Positions 1 to 11,229 of a DNA stretch of 64,000 nt are shown in pieces. Position 1 is the first letter of the stretch. Each line of letters begins with the position of its first letter. The notes beneath the pieces were generated by a model that did no database searches, was not told the DNA's origin, and worked only from the letters and a program-made list of their open reading frames with translations. Origin of the DNA: Melieria omissa (Eukaryota; Arthropoda; Insecta; Diptera; Ulidiidae); the NCBI GenBank assembly GCA_963971225.1, contig OZ020268.1, positions 37,726,848 to 37,790,847 of the forward strand, given 5' to 3'. The translations under genes were made by a program, and so were the position numbers.

Positions 1-499
1 TCGGAATGGAACACAATTGGTTGTCAATTCCTAGAACTTGTCATAGACAAATCATCTTCTCAGAAAACCAATATCACACAAAACCAATGTAACACATACA
101 ACATTTGTTTATTCAGTCGACGTAATGCATATTACGTTGAACCGAATTTTGCTATTAGCTACTACAAAAAAATAATTTGTGTGTACTGTTGTAAACATTG
201 ATTAGTAAATCGTACCCAACTCTATTATCAATTAATATTGTCACTTGATAGTCATTAATAAAATTCAGCTCAACGAACAAGTCATCATTTGTCTCATAGT
301 GTATGTGAATGTGCGTTCATGTGTGCATATGTTTGTTGATACATAATTAAGTCACCTTATTTATACCACACGTGACCACTGCTGCCTTGAATCATGCACA
401 TAATTTTTACATAATTCACTCTTTTAGCCTTAAAAAACTTTCATAGCTCAGAGCCAACCAAAGTTTTGTATAGTCATTTTGAATTACACACTTCAGCAT

Positions 500-1140
500 T
501 TGAAAATATTAACATACTAGAAGGGCCCTGTGGCTTTGCAAGCTTAGAGTCAATGAGCCCAATAAATCAAGTGTCTTGATACTACACTCTATGGGCAATG
601 CCACGCCTCTTTTATGTAATGCTCAATCCATTTCTCCAGTCGAATGGTGGCACAAAATATGTGCAACGCCCCTTGTCCAACGCCCATCATGCCATGCCCA
701 CCTATCGGGTCGTCGTACTATATGGTTTATCCAGATTTAGTCAAGACGAACATTCCGTGAAAGATTCAGCTTAATCGGCCGTCTAGTTTTTGAGTTTCAG
801 TGTCGTGTTACCAACTAGCAAACTAGCATTAATTTATATATATATAGATATTTCCTTGATTGATTTATATATATATATAGATATTTCCTTGATTGATTTA
901 CAGACATGTACCATATCTTTGTTTCGTTAGTTTAGTGAGCGCGAAAAGTGGGCGTGGCATATTATATTATAGCTATGTTTGCCGCAATGACATGCTGAAT
1001 CGTTTGACTTACAAAAGCATACCATAGGTAAGTGTTGTTACCATAGTGGGCGTAGAAAGGGGGCGTGGTCAATCTCATATAGCCTATGTACCATTCTCCC
1101 ACATATAAAAGTGTTTGATTCCTATTTCCGATTCAGAATC
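500..1140. repeat. dispersed repeat family, degenerate copy
   Basis: The segment has short blocks rich in gggcgtgg/cgccc and a block near 740-800 reading 'gacgaacattccgtgaaaga'. The reverse complement of that block recurs at 61085-61140. Another related block (cacg..ccc..gttcaacgcccatca) recurs at 23575-23610. Three copies in two orientations within 64 kb show an interspersed repeat. No coding capacity or terminal structure is visible, so I cannot assign a class. Confidence 0.5.
832..900. repeat. 34-bp tandem duplication with TA run
   Basis: Two adjacent near-identical units, each made of a (TA)n stretch followed by gatatttccttgattgattt. It probably arose by replication slippage at the TA run. 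Confidence 0.75.
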
Positions 1141-1386
1141 GGTTCAGTGGTTTTTGCCTGATTGTGGCTCAAAAAAGCAACGTCACATTTGTTTTTATAT
1201 AATAAAGTATAAATGTATATTCCAAAACATTTCACATTTTAACATGATACATAAATATGGCTGCAACAATAAAGAATCTACACTTTTACACCTCATTTTC
1301 GAAATTTTTTCTTACCGCTACAGTTGTGGCCACTACACATAGTATAAAAGTAAATGCATATCTGGTTGAGTGACACAAGCGAACGT

Positions 1387-2691
1387 TTACAATTTCTGCA
1401 CCAAGATCGACGAGGCACCACCGCCGCCATTGCAAATGGATGCGCAACCGTACTCGCCGGGCTTCAGCGAATGCGAAAGATGAGTGATCAAGCGAGCGCC
1501 GGACATACCAATCGGATGGCCAACAGAAACAGCGCCGCCATGTATGTTCACCTTAGCGGGATCAATGTCCAGTTTCTTCATATTGGCCAGCACCACCAGC
1601 GCGAAGGCTTCGTTGATTTCCCACATGGCCACGTCCTGCTTCTTGACACCAGCACGCTCCAGCAGTTTCGGTATGGCCAGCGCTGGTGCAATGGGAAAAT
1701 CAATGGGATCGGTTTCTGCATCCTGGAATGCAACAATACGCGCCAGTGGTTTCAGCTTGAGGCGCTGGGCAGCATCAGCGTTCATTAGCACCAGTGCTGC
1801 ACCGCCGTCATTTAAGGTCGATGCATTACCAGCAGTCACAGTGCCATTCTCCTTCTGGAACACGGTCGCCAGTTGGCCAAACTTGTCGAAATTAACGCGC
1901 TTGAATTCCTCATCTTCGGCAATCACCACTTCCGGTTTGCGTTTCTGCTGGATTTTCACGGGTGCCAACTCAGCATCAAATGCTTTATCGGCCCAGGCCT
2001 TGGCTGAGCGTTTGTACGACAATATGGCAAAGTCGTCCTGCTCTTGACGGCTGATGCCCATATTCTTGGCCGTGTTCTCGGCGCAGTTGCCCATGTGGAA
2101 CTTGTTGTAGACGTCGGTAAGACCATCAAAGACAATACCATCGATCAGCTTGATGCCGCCGTACGGTGTTGCTCCACGCTTTAGATAGTATGGCACATTG
2201 GACATGGACTCCATGCCTCCCGCAACGACTATCTCCGACACGCCCAGCATCAACGACTGGGCGCCCAGCATCACCGCCTTCATGCCAGACGAACAGACCT
2301 TGTTCACTGTTGTGCAGCAAACGTTCTTCGGCAGACCGGCGAAGATGGCGGCCTGACGCGCGGGCGCCTGACCCAAACCGGCCGACACCACGTTGCCCAT
2401 GTACACCTCCTGCACATCATTCTTGCCTGCGAAAAAGGTTAGGTAATGGGTTTGTTAGTTCGGTCAGATCGTCAAAAATTTGATTAAACTGTGCTCACCA
2501 ACTCCAGAGCGTTGTACGGCTGCATCTACGGCTATTGCACCCAACTGCGTGGCTGATAAGGGAGCCAACTGACTCTGAAAGCTTCCGATGGGGGTGCGAG
2601 CTGCCGACACAATCACGACATCGTGAATTTTAGAACTGTAGCGACGCGCCTGAGCGCACAGTGAGCGCGATGCCTGAAGGAAGCTGGCCAT
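1387..2691 (-). CDS. Acat1: acetyl-CoA acetyltransferase, mitochondrial (thiolase; Acat1 type)
   Basis: The enzyme condenses or cleaves acetoacetyl-CoA in ketone-body and isoleucine metabolism in the mitochondrial matrix. Two coding exons: 2499-2691 and 1387-2426, joined in phase 1 (ggagttG^GTGAGC donor, ttcgcag^GC acceptor), giving 410 residues, the usual length. The start [11 protein letters not shown] is followed by an Arg/Ser-rich, acid-poor stretch to about residue 20, typical of a matrix presequence. The thiolase signatures are present: nucleophile Cys about 109 in [10 protein letters not shown], His about 367 in VGHPIG, and Cys about 395 in [12 protein letters not shown]. The gene is transcribed away from Rpt4, with 585 bp between start codons. 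It is complete with no broken motif. The Drosophila counterpart is Acat1 (CG10932 as I recall). Family assignment is very sure; the mitochondrial location is inferred from the N-terminus. Confidence 0.95.
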
Positions 2692-3276
2692 ATTTGCAAG
2701 AATTCTGGATGAAGATTAAGTAAAGTGGAAGTGGTCCAACCTGTCGAACTGAAGAGCAACAAGTACCGTACGATATTTGCCACTGTCAAGTTTGCATAAC
2801 AAACCTCAATCGCACTGCTAATACGTTCTAGAAGAGCCACAAGAACGGCTGCTGATTGAAACAGTGTTGAATTTGTTTATCTGCAAGACATAATTTGTTT
2901 AAACATTTTAAACTCAAATTGCATCAACATACCTCAAACTGTATTGAAATACTTAATAACTTTTTGCATTTTTTTAAATAACACTTCAGTTACAATCAAT
3001 TCAAACATTAATTGAATCCAACTAGAAGTAATTAAAAATTATCCAATTAGAAATTGAATTTAATTTTCGACAAGTGTGGCAACTCACTCTACTACAAGCG
3101 CACGCAGTGGTAATCATTTTTAACTTTGACAATTGTTAATTGTGACTGCAAGCCAAGAAGAAGCAGCATAGCCACACAAATTTGCTAATTCACGCAGTCA
3201 GGAAAACAGCGAAAATTCTCACAAATATTCGAATATTCTTTAAAGTATCAAACAGTGCCAGACACAAGAGTTAAAA
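2692..3276. promoter_or_regulatory. divergent promoter region between Acat1 and Rpt4
   Basis: 585 bp separate the two start codons. It must carry both 5' UTRs and both promoters. No TATA box is well placed for either gene, as expected for housekeeping promoters. The 2880-3060 part is very AT-rich. The Rpt4 leader just before the ATG is 'cacaagagttaaaaatg', a good fly start context. Confidence 0.6.
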
Positions 3277-4723
<1,447 letters not shown>

Positions 4724-4851
4724 ACAATTGCGCAGCATAAAAACAATTCATTCGTTTTCTACAACATTTAAACTGATACAAAATACATTTTATTTAATAT
4801 AAACACAAAATGCACCTCAAGCTTAATGACAATTAGCTCCGCTGTAAACAA

Positions 4852-6015
4852 CTACTTCTGTTTCTCCTCGATGCGTCGTTTTTTGCGCTCCAAGTACTCG
4901 CTGACGTTGTCGTAACGCTTTTTGAACCACATCGAAATGTCCTCCGGCTTCCAGACCTCCGCCTCGAAATACTTCTCCACCATTTCTACCCAATTTTCGG
5001 GCGCAGGCTTGGCATCATCGGTCAGCGCTGTCACTTTCAGCGTCAAGTGCTCATCCACGGTACCGGCAACATAGAGACGTTGCTCAACGAAGCAGAAACT
5101 GCTCGCTATGACACCGGGGAACTGCAGCACCTCGCGCTCCACAATTTGCCAGCTGCCCTCGGCATCTCTACTCAATTCGTAAATGCCCACACTTTCGTCA
5201 GGTTGATAAAGCAGCACCGCTGCCTGGAATTTGTGGTCACCCAGTGAACGCACGGCCAATCGAAGTGCGGGAGCGGGCAGTTCGCTTTTGATCAATTCTT
5301 TACCACTTTCAAAGTTCCACAGGCGCAACGTTTTATCGCCTGACACGGAAGCGATTACGCCATCGTCCAATAGTGCCAGCCCAGACACAAATTCCTTGTG
5401 ACCCAAGCAATAGCCGTATATATCGTGCGTAGCCGGGTAGTTCGTGACACGTATCTTATCGTCGCGATCGCAGGTAATGATGTACTTTGAGTTCGGTGTC
5501 CACAGCACATCGTAGACCACGCTTAGATGACCCAGCAGCAGTCGCGGAGGCGCCTCCAAATCTACACAATCGTAGAGGTAGCAATCGCCCGATTTATCCG
5601 TCACAAGCAGTGATTTACTGTCGTTGTTGAAGGCTAACGCACTGGAGGTACGAGCAAGCGCACGCACCGACACCAGCTTCGCATGCTCCGGTCGGCATTG
5701 GTACAACAAAAGAGCTTTCTGTCCAGCTGTGGTCACAGCTAGCATGAGGCTTGTGGGAGACAGCGCCACGTGCTGCACTGAGACCGCTTCAGGCGCCTCT
5801 GGGGCCTTTTCAGCTTTCTTCTTCTTCTGTGGCTGCTTTTCAGCGGTGTCAGCAGTGGCTGCGTCTTCACTGCTTGGCGGTTTTAGGCCACATTTGACCA
5901 AATCGTCAGGTATCTCGACTTCTTTGAATATTTGCAAGTCTTTAGGATATACGAAAATAATTTTCCTATTAAGCGCAATAACCAGCTCTGGGTCCGCGTA
6001 AAAAATTGTCGTCAT
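4852..6015 (-). CDS. wuho: tRNA (guanine-N7)-methyltransferase non-catalytic subunit wuho (WDR4/Trm82)
   Basis: WD40 partner of the METTL1/Trm8 catalytic subunit that makes m7G46 in tRNA. In Drosophila wuho is also needed for germline and spermatid development. Intronless, 387 residues from the chosen start [18 protein letters not shown]. The same frame is open 48 codons further up (to 6159), but that part is unlike the family and is probably 5' UTR; fly and human orthologues start just before the xxFxxPELV strand. Visible WD repeats include [20 protein letters not shown] with [12 protein letters not shown], and [12 protein letters not shown] with [19 protein letters not shown]. An acidic/Lys insert ([12 protein letters not shown]) lies near residue 75, and the C-terminus is basic ([13 protein letters not shown]). 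It is head-to-head with Alg14. Confidence is high for family, slightly lower for the start. Confidence 0.93.
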   Translation of the reverse strand: MTTIFYADPELVIALNRKIIFVYPKDLQIFKEVEIPDDLVKCGLKPPSSEDAATADTAEKQPQKKKKAEKAPEAPEAVSVQHVALSPTSLMLAVTTAGQKALLLYQCRPEHAKLVSVRALARTSSALAFNNDSKSLLVTDKSGDCYLYDCVDLEAPPRLLLGHLSVVYDVLWTPNSKYIITCDRDDKIRVTNYPATHDIYGYCLGHKEFVSGLALLDDGVIASVSGDKTLRLWNFESGKELIKSELPAPALRLAVRSLGDHKFQAAVLLYQPDESVGIYELSRDAEGSWQIVEREVLQFPGVIASSFCFVEQRLYVAGTVDEHLTLKVTALTDDAKPAPENWVEMVEKYFEAEVWKPEDISMWFKKRYDNVSEYLERKKRRIEEKQK

Positions 6016-6277
6016 TCTGTAGTTGTCCTTTCGATCAATGCAATTGAGGGGCGTGAAGAACAAAATCCACCGCAACTGTTGATGAGTCAAAGTGAATCTG
6101 CTTCTTGGTTCGAAGTTGGCAAATGTATGAACAGCTGATTGTGCCAACACGCAACGCACTCTTGTTCATGCAAATCCTCCATTCGGCATTCACAATAAGC
6201 GCGCGAGTGTAATCAACAAAAGCAATTCACGCTGATTAGAACATTGCAAATTGCGAACCAATCGTCTAGACAGGATT
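6016..6277. promoter_or_regulatory. compact bidirectional promoter of wuho and Alg14
   Basis: Only 262 bp lie between the two start codons, so both core promoters and 5' UTRs are inside. No TATA box is visible for either side. The wuho frame stays open through 6159, so part of this interval could be translated if an upstream start were used. Confidence 0.7.
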
Positions 6278-6877
6278 ATGCCGACTGCAGATAAACACAA
6301 AACCCAATTCGAGCGGCACCCAGTTTATGTGGTGCTGGGTTCGGGTGGGCACACCGGCGAGATGTGCATTATTAATCAAGCGCTTCTAGAGTCCAGCAAA
6401 GGCAAGGAGATTTACTCGCCGCTGCGCTATGTGCTGGCCAAAAGTGACACGAGCTCGCGCACCAAGATCACCAAAGCAATGGCGGAAGTGGGCGTAACAG
6501 TACAGGACAGCTCGTTCATCGAAGTGCCACGCAGCCGCGAAGTGGGCCAAAGCTACATCAGCAGCATTTTCACCACACTCTGGGCGTTGCTGTGGAGCTG
6601 CTGGCTTGTGTGGCGTGATCGACCGCGTCTGATACTTTGCAACGGACCGAGCACTTGTGTGCCTTTCTGCGTGGCGGCCTATGTATGGCGTTTGCTGCGA
6701 CGACTGTCGCCCAAGACGAGAATTGTGTATGTCGAGAGCTTTTGCCGCGTGAAAACACTGTCGCTAAGTGGCCGATTGCTGCTGCCCATTGTGGACGCAC
6801 TGGTGGTGCAGTGGCCGGCACTAGCCGAAAGATACAAACATAAATCAAATATTCGATATTTTGGTAACATTATGTAG
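6278..6877 (+). CDS. Alg14: UDP-N-acetylglucosamine transferase subunit Alg14
   Basis: Alg14 recruits the catalytic subunit Alg13 to the ER face. The complex adds the second GlcNAc to dolichol-PP-GlcNAc in N-glycan precursor synthesis. Single exon, 199 residues from ATG at 6278; the in-frame codons just upstream contain no ATG. Family hallmarks: VYVVLGSGGHTGEM at the N-terminus (GSGGHT loop), IPRSREV-like EVPRSREVGQSY, a hydrophobic segment IFTTLWALLWSCWLVW, LILCNGPSTCVPFC, IVYVESFCRVKTLSLSG, and VVQWPALAERY near the end. Odd point: animal Alg14 normally begins with a membrane anchor before the GSGGHT strand, and here only about 15 polar residues (MPTADKHKTQFERHP) precede it. Either the anchor is lost or an unseen upstream exon exists; the gap to wuho leaves little room. 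Confidence 0.93.
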   Translation: MPTADKHKTQFERHPVYVVLGSGGHTGEMCIINQALLESSKGKEIYSPLRYVLAKSDTSSRTKITKAMAEVGVTVQDSSFIEVPRSREVGQSYISSIFTTLWALLWSCWLVWRDRPRLILCNGPSTCVPFCVAAYVWRLLRRLSPKTRIVYVESFCRVKTLSLSGRLLLPIVDALVVQWPALAERYKHKSNIRYFGNIM

Positions 6878-7245
6878 TTTATATTTGATGTCAGATCTCG
6901 ACAGCCTCAGAGACTCAAGTTGAACATGCAAGCATCAGTTTGTTTGTAAAACGTGCGCTGCTGACTTTAGTTACAATACTTATTGTTTTTATTTTGTACG
7001 ATCTATAATTTCTATATAAAACATAAGTCAATTATCAGAAAACAAAAACAGCGTAGTTTAAATAAGCAAAATTGGCCTGAAACCAGAAACAAAACCTAAT
7101 TCTAAAGAGGAATTCGAGTGGACACGCATTAGCTTACAAATTCGTATAAAAGTGTTAAACTGTTAACATAAATAAAATTGTTAAATGAAATTCAAGTTCA
7201 AGGAAACTAAACAATGGAAATCCTCATTAAAGAGTAAAGCGTAGA
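6878..7245. other. shared 3' region of convergent Alg14 and mh
   Basis: 368 bp without coding sequence. A plus-strand AATAAA at 7171-7176 suits Alg14. A minus-strand AATAAA (tttatt at 6988-6993) suits mh. If both are used, the two 3' UTRs overlap by nearly 200 bp in antisense. Confidence 0.6.
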
Positions 7246-10179
7246 CTAATCTGTGAGGCAGTCGTCCAAGTGTTCATTGATTTCGCTTTGTTCCACTTCG
7301 TGCGCACACTTCGGACACTGTATGGTCGTTTTCCAGATATTTCTTTGGCGATGCCGCCTCGTGTTTTCATCCTCCGGACTTACTTCGACAACTGTAGAGT
7401 TGGCAATTGGTGGTGGGGGCGAAGTGTTCAAATTGCCGCTGCTAAGCGACAACTCATCCTCTTCGGCGCTGCTCATCGAAGCGACATTTGCCAAGTCCTG
7501 CTCCGTGTAGCCGGCCTTGCGCAAAATCTCTTTGGCACTTGACCGCGACGGACGCGATCTGCGCGGTTTTACCTCACGTGACGTGCTCGACAGCTTCTTG
7601 AGCGCGTGCTTGGGTGGCGCAATCTTGATGGCAATGCCCGTGCAGCCGTCCAAATGTTCAGACAGTACACTCCGCTTCATCTTGTCTTGACAGATGGGAC
7701 ATGTGATGATGTCATCGGCTGGTTTAGGCGTGTAGCGTGAGCCCGACGGCATCACATCGTTCTCACGTTTAAAGTCCTTCAGCAGCGTGTCATCGCCGAA
7801 AAATTCGTCTATCACAGATGTGTCGGCCAGTTCAGCAGCGGCTGATAGATTCGGGTCGTCGACAAAGTCGTCATTGTAATCGTCGTCGATGAGTATGATG
7901 TCTGCCTCGTCGCGCGTATCAGTGGTGTCCTCGAGAATTTCCTGCTTGATGGCCTTCTGCCGTTCATCGGCAGTCAGTGGTTTTCTGGGGGGCCTAGAGG
8001 GAACTTCGTCGTTGTCCATATCATCGGTATCGTCATCCGATAGAATGGCAATAGTTTCGGACGGCTGCTCGCGCAGCATTATTTCGTCATCCAATACCAC
8101 CCAATCTTTGCCTTTGGGCTCATCGACAATGTAGACCGCACCATTATCGTTGGCTGCGGCGTCCGAAATGCGCCGACGTTTTGTGTCACCTGGAAACAAA
8201 AGAACGTTGTTTATAGATTTACAGGCCAACACAAATTAATTTGGTTTACACAGTGTAACAAGTTATCGAAACATAGGGTTAGCCGTTCTAAGCAGTTCTT
8301 AAACGTCCTAATATCGCATAGAAATACTGCCTTCTACCAAGTTTTTCAAGAGGCTGTCTTTATCAGCCAAGCTTTGTATTCAATTGCAATCTCTACTTCA
8401 CTGGCCGAGCACCACAAAGCCTTGCAATCACCTTTACTGGCGCTACTCTAACTGCTAAAATGGTTAAGCCTACGTTCAGAAAGCGACCACTTGTTGCACG
8501 GTGCTGTACGACCAGTAGTCCGCTCACCTATTGGTGTTCCTCTGTCAACATCGAAAGTACGCGATTTCTTACGGTTATCTGATGGCAAACTCCCGTCAGC
8601 AGCACCCCTGCCACCGCCACCACCAGCACCATCATTACCACCGAATCGCTTCAACCAGACATCGCGCAAGTGTCGCCGATCGACTATGCGTTCATCGCTA
8701 CGCATGCTGGTGTTATTATGGCCGGCTGGCGCGCTCAACTGGCTGCCAGTGCCGGTGAAGCCAGCAGAGCCAACACTGCTGCTACGGCCCCTCGCAATGC
8801 CAGTCAGATCGGCAAAACCAACCACATTGCGCAAATTTCCGCCGGCAGTGAGTGATGTTGGCGACTTAATGGCGCTGCCCTTTTGCGGACGCTCGACATT
8901 GAAAGGGTCGGTGGAGAGTCCCGGATAGGAAGTGGGTGGAAAAGCAGTGGCGATCGAGGGCTGCCCACCGGGTCTGGTGGTGGGTGGCGTATTGGCAGTG
9001 GTGGTGGTCGACGGGCGTTTAGTCTTAGGATTTAGCAGCATTGTGCCGCCGCCATTCGCCTTAACGGGCCCTACAAAATGGGAGGAGTGTAAAACGGACA
9101 CCACCAATTAGAGCAAGGAAGACCAACCTGTGAGTGCACTGGCGCCCTTGCCTGTGTTCGATAAGCTATTAATCGTGGCGCCAAAATTTGCAGCCGGACT
9201 TGTGTTCCCAACTTTACCTGTGGTGGGAAAGAATTTGCGCAGATCTCCGCCAGCGACCGGTTTTGTAGACTTGCCTTTCTTGGGTTTCTCGGGCTCCTTA
9301 ATCTTCATGAAGGTGCCACCGCACGACTCCTGATGCGCCTTCCACCACTGGTCGTTGGGACCAGGTGCGCGATTCGAAGTACGCTTCACGTAACCGAAAA
9401 ACGGGGAGCGGTTTTGGCAGCTGCCATTGCAGCGCCACCAGTGTTGCTTGTAGATATCAACCTCATCGTGGAATGTGTGATACACCTGCAAGTGTAAATT
9501 TTATGCTCACAACTTGTTTATACAAAAAAGGGCCATAAGCCGTTTACCGTTATGTTCGTACCCGCCACCTTGTTGATGCCGTACATGATTTTCTTGAAAT
9601 TGGGCCCATGACCGCCGTTGCCCTCACGTATATTCAACACGAAGCAGTAGGCGTGTATCATCTCGTGTAGCATTGTCTCGACCAGGTCTTTGCGCGGCCG
9701 AAGCTTCAGCAGCGGTTCGCTCAGCCTAATAGTGATTGCCAGGCCAAGTCGATTGCGACGCGAGTAGCAGATGCCCGCACAACTGTACATACGCTTGCTC
9801 CACTCCAGCGTCACGCATTTGAGTCGGCCCTGGAAGAACTTCTCGTCAAAGGCACCGAACATCGAGAACACGTCCGGTGTGGGGTCCAGCATTTCCCACT
9901 GCGGGTGCACCAGATTCTGCGTACGATTGAGGTAGTCCTCGTCGAGATTCGAATGTGGGTTGCTGCGTTTGATTTTTAGCGGTTGCTTCGAAGGTGCTGG
10001 CATCTTGAAGCTCACTATTTCGGGCTCCTTGTTAAGAATAGAGAAAAGTGCTAAATCAAATTATGTTTTCCAGGAGTTGAAAATCATGAATTTACACTGC
10101 TGCTGCCATCGTCGCCATGCTCAGCGTTCCAGCGCTCCTGCATCTCGAGCGCGTACAAATAGTCCGCATCTTCAGACAT
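7246..10179 (-). CDS. mh: DNA-dependent metalloprotease Spartan (SPRTN), maternal haploid
   Basis: SprT-like zinc protease that degrades proteins crosslinked to DNA at replication forks. The Drosophila orthologue mh is supplied maternally and protects paternal chromosomes in the first embryonic mitosis. Five exons: 10096-10179, 9548-10027, 9128-9485, 8528-9070, 7246-8189. All joins are in phase, giving about 802 residues. Domains: start MSEDADYLYALEMQERW; SprT core with HEMIH at 149-153 and the third zinc His about 168 (GNGGHGPNFK); Zn-ribbon-like region with HWWRCNGSCQ; a PIP-box-like DLRKFF; a p97-binding SHP-like motif FTGTGSQL; a long acidic linker; and two C2HC UBZ4 fingers at the C-terminus (CPICQDKMKRSVLSEHLDGC and CPKCAHEVEQSEINEHLDDC). 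The long low-complexity middle is usual for flies. Transcription converges on Alg14. Confidence is very high. Confidence 0.95.
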
Positions 10180-10961
10180 GATGTGTGCGCAATAAACATT
10201 CAAATTAACAAAGAAGTGCCAATAAACACCACTTTAAACGCAAACGCGCTGGTAAAACAGAAAAAGTCTCGCCGCGCCAGAAAAACACAACAAATGTGCA
10301 AGAAAACGTCAAATTTAAGCTTCTTCTTGCATTACCATTCACGGTAGATAGATAAATAGTAGTGGGGTATGCTCACGCGACAAATTTTGGTCTGTTTGTC
10401 CCGTACTTACTCACATAGTGAAATTAATATTGATATCACTATGCTTGCTACTACAGGATGCTCACTCGATCCATTGCACTAGAGTAACGTATAGATATTT
10501 CACTACGATAGGTAACGTATCAGTTTTCAAGTGCCTGATTGCTAGTTTGTATTGGCCAAGGTATCACCTCCTGCCGTGAAATGCAACATCACAGTCGAGG
10601 AAGATGTGTTCATGCGTTTACACCGCTCCTTCAAATAACCAACAAATGATTCCTTGTTATAATACAAGAGTGGACATTCTTTTCCTGAGTCTGATATAAT
10701 CTGTTTAGAAGCCGGGGATCTTTCGTAGCTAGCGTGTGTCGTGGTCAAGACACAAAGAGCTTCGACGAACTATATATACTTAGCCCTATTTAGCCTGCTA
10801 TTTTATGATTTCCCACCCACCAACCAGTTTGCCTTTTTATTGCCTTCAATCTGCCGAGCTCATAGAGTCACGGTACATTCGCAATTATTGTTGGATCGAT
10901 TGGAATTTAGATGCTGAAGATTGCGAAAATACTGTGTAATATTTTTTTAAATTAATTCAAT
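10180..10961. other. intergenic DNA upstream of mh, left flank of LTR element
   Basis: It holds the mh 5' UTR and promoter close to 10180. A small hairpin occurs near 10414-10443 (catagtga ... tcactatg). I see no other gene. The retrotransposon inserted after the target bases at 10962-10966. Confidence 0.5.
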
Positions 10962-10966
10962 GATTT

Positions 10967-11190
10967 TGTAATGAGCCCTGGGATGGATTTAAGTCCTTTT
11001 GATATAAACAACTGTGTAAACTTTTAAGACAAACTTTATTTGCGTGTTCTAACAATGGCGTCACAAGTAAAAGTAAAAGGTAAAGGACCAGCATGAACTT
11101 AGCTGCAAGCCCGAGTTGCCACACTGCTTGACAAGCCCAACCACAACAGGGTTGCATTCACCATGGCACCACCTCCACCAATACACTACA
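10967..11190 (-). repeat. LTR, 3' copy relative to element transcription
   Basis: 224 bp, TG...CA ends, identical on reading to 16032-16255. It carries a sense-strand polyadenylation signal AATAAA (tttatt at 11035-11040). It also has a short open frame with a hydrophobic Leu/Val run that starts inside the LTR. Confidence 0.93.
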
Positions 11191-11229
11191 ACTCGGCCTA
11201 ACCTGACATTCAATCGACCTCGATTGCTT

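Larger units (their letters stand above)
1..1386. other. intergenic DNA, repeat-derived, 3' of Acat1
   Basis: No coding region is recognised here. The stretch is AT-rich. From about 500 to 1140 it contains a degenerate dispersed repeat (separate entry), and it has a short tandem duplication at 832-900. The last tens of bases before 1387 should hold the Acat1 3' UTR, since that gene runs leftwards; I see no canonical AATAAA for it close to the stop codon. Confidence 0.6.

Noticed and set aside
1484..2047. Open frame of 187 codons on the strand opposite Acat1
   Set aside because: It is a shadow of the thiolase exon. The minus strand carries a full enzyme with catalytic residues.
6016..6159. 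48-codon upstream extension of wuho
   Set aside because: The sequence is unlike the family and contains no conserved feature. Orthologues start just before the FxxPELV strand, so it is more likely 5' UTR.
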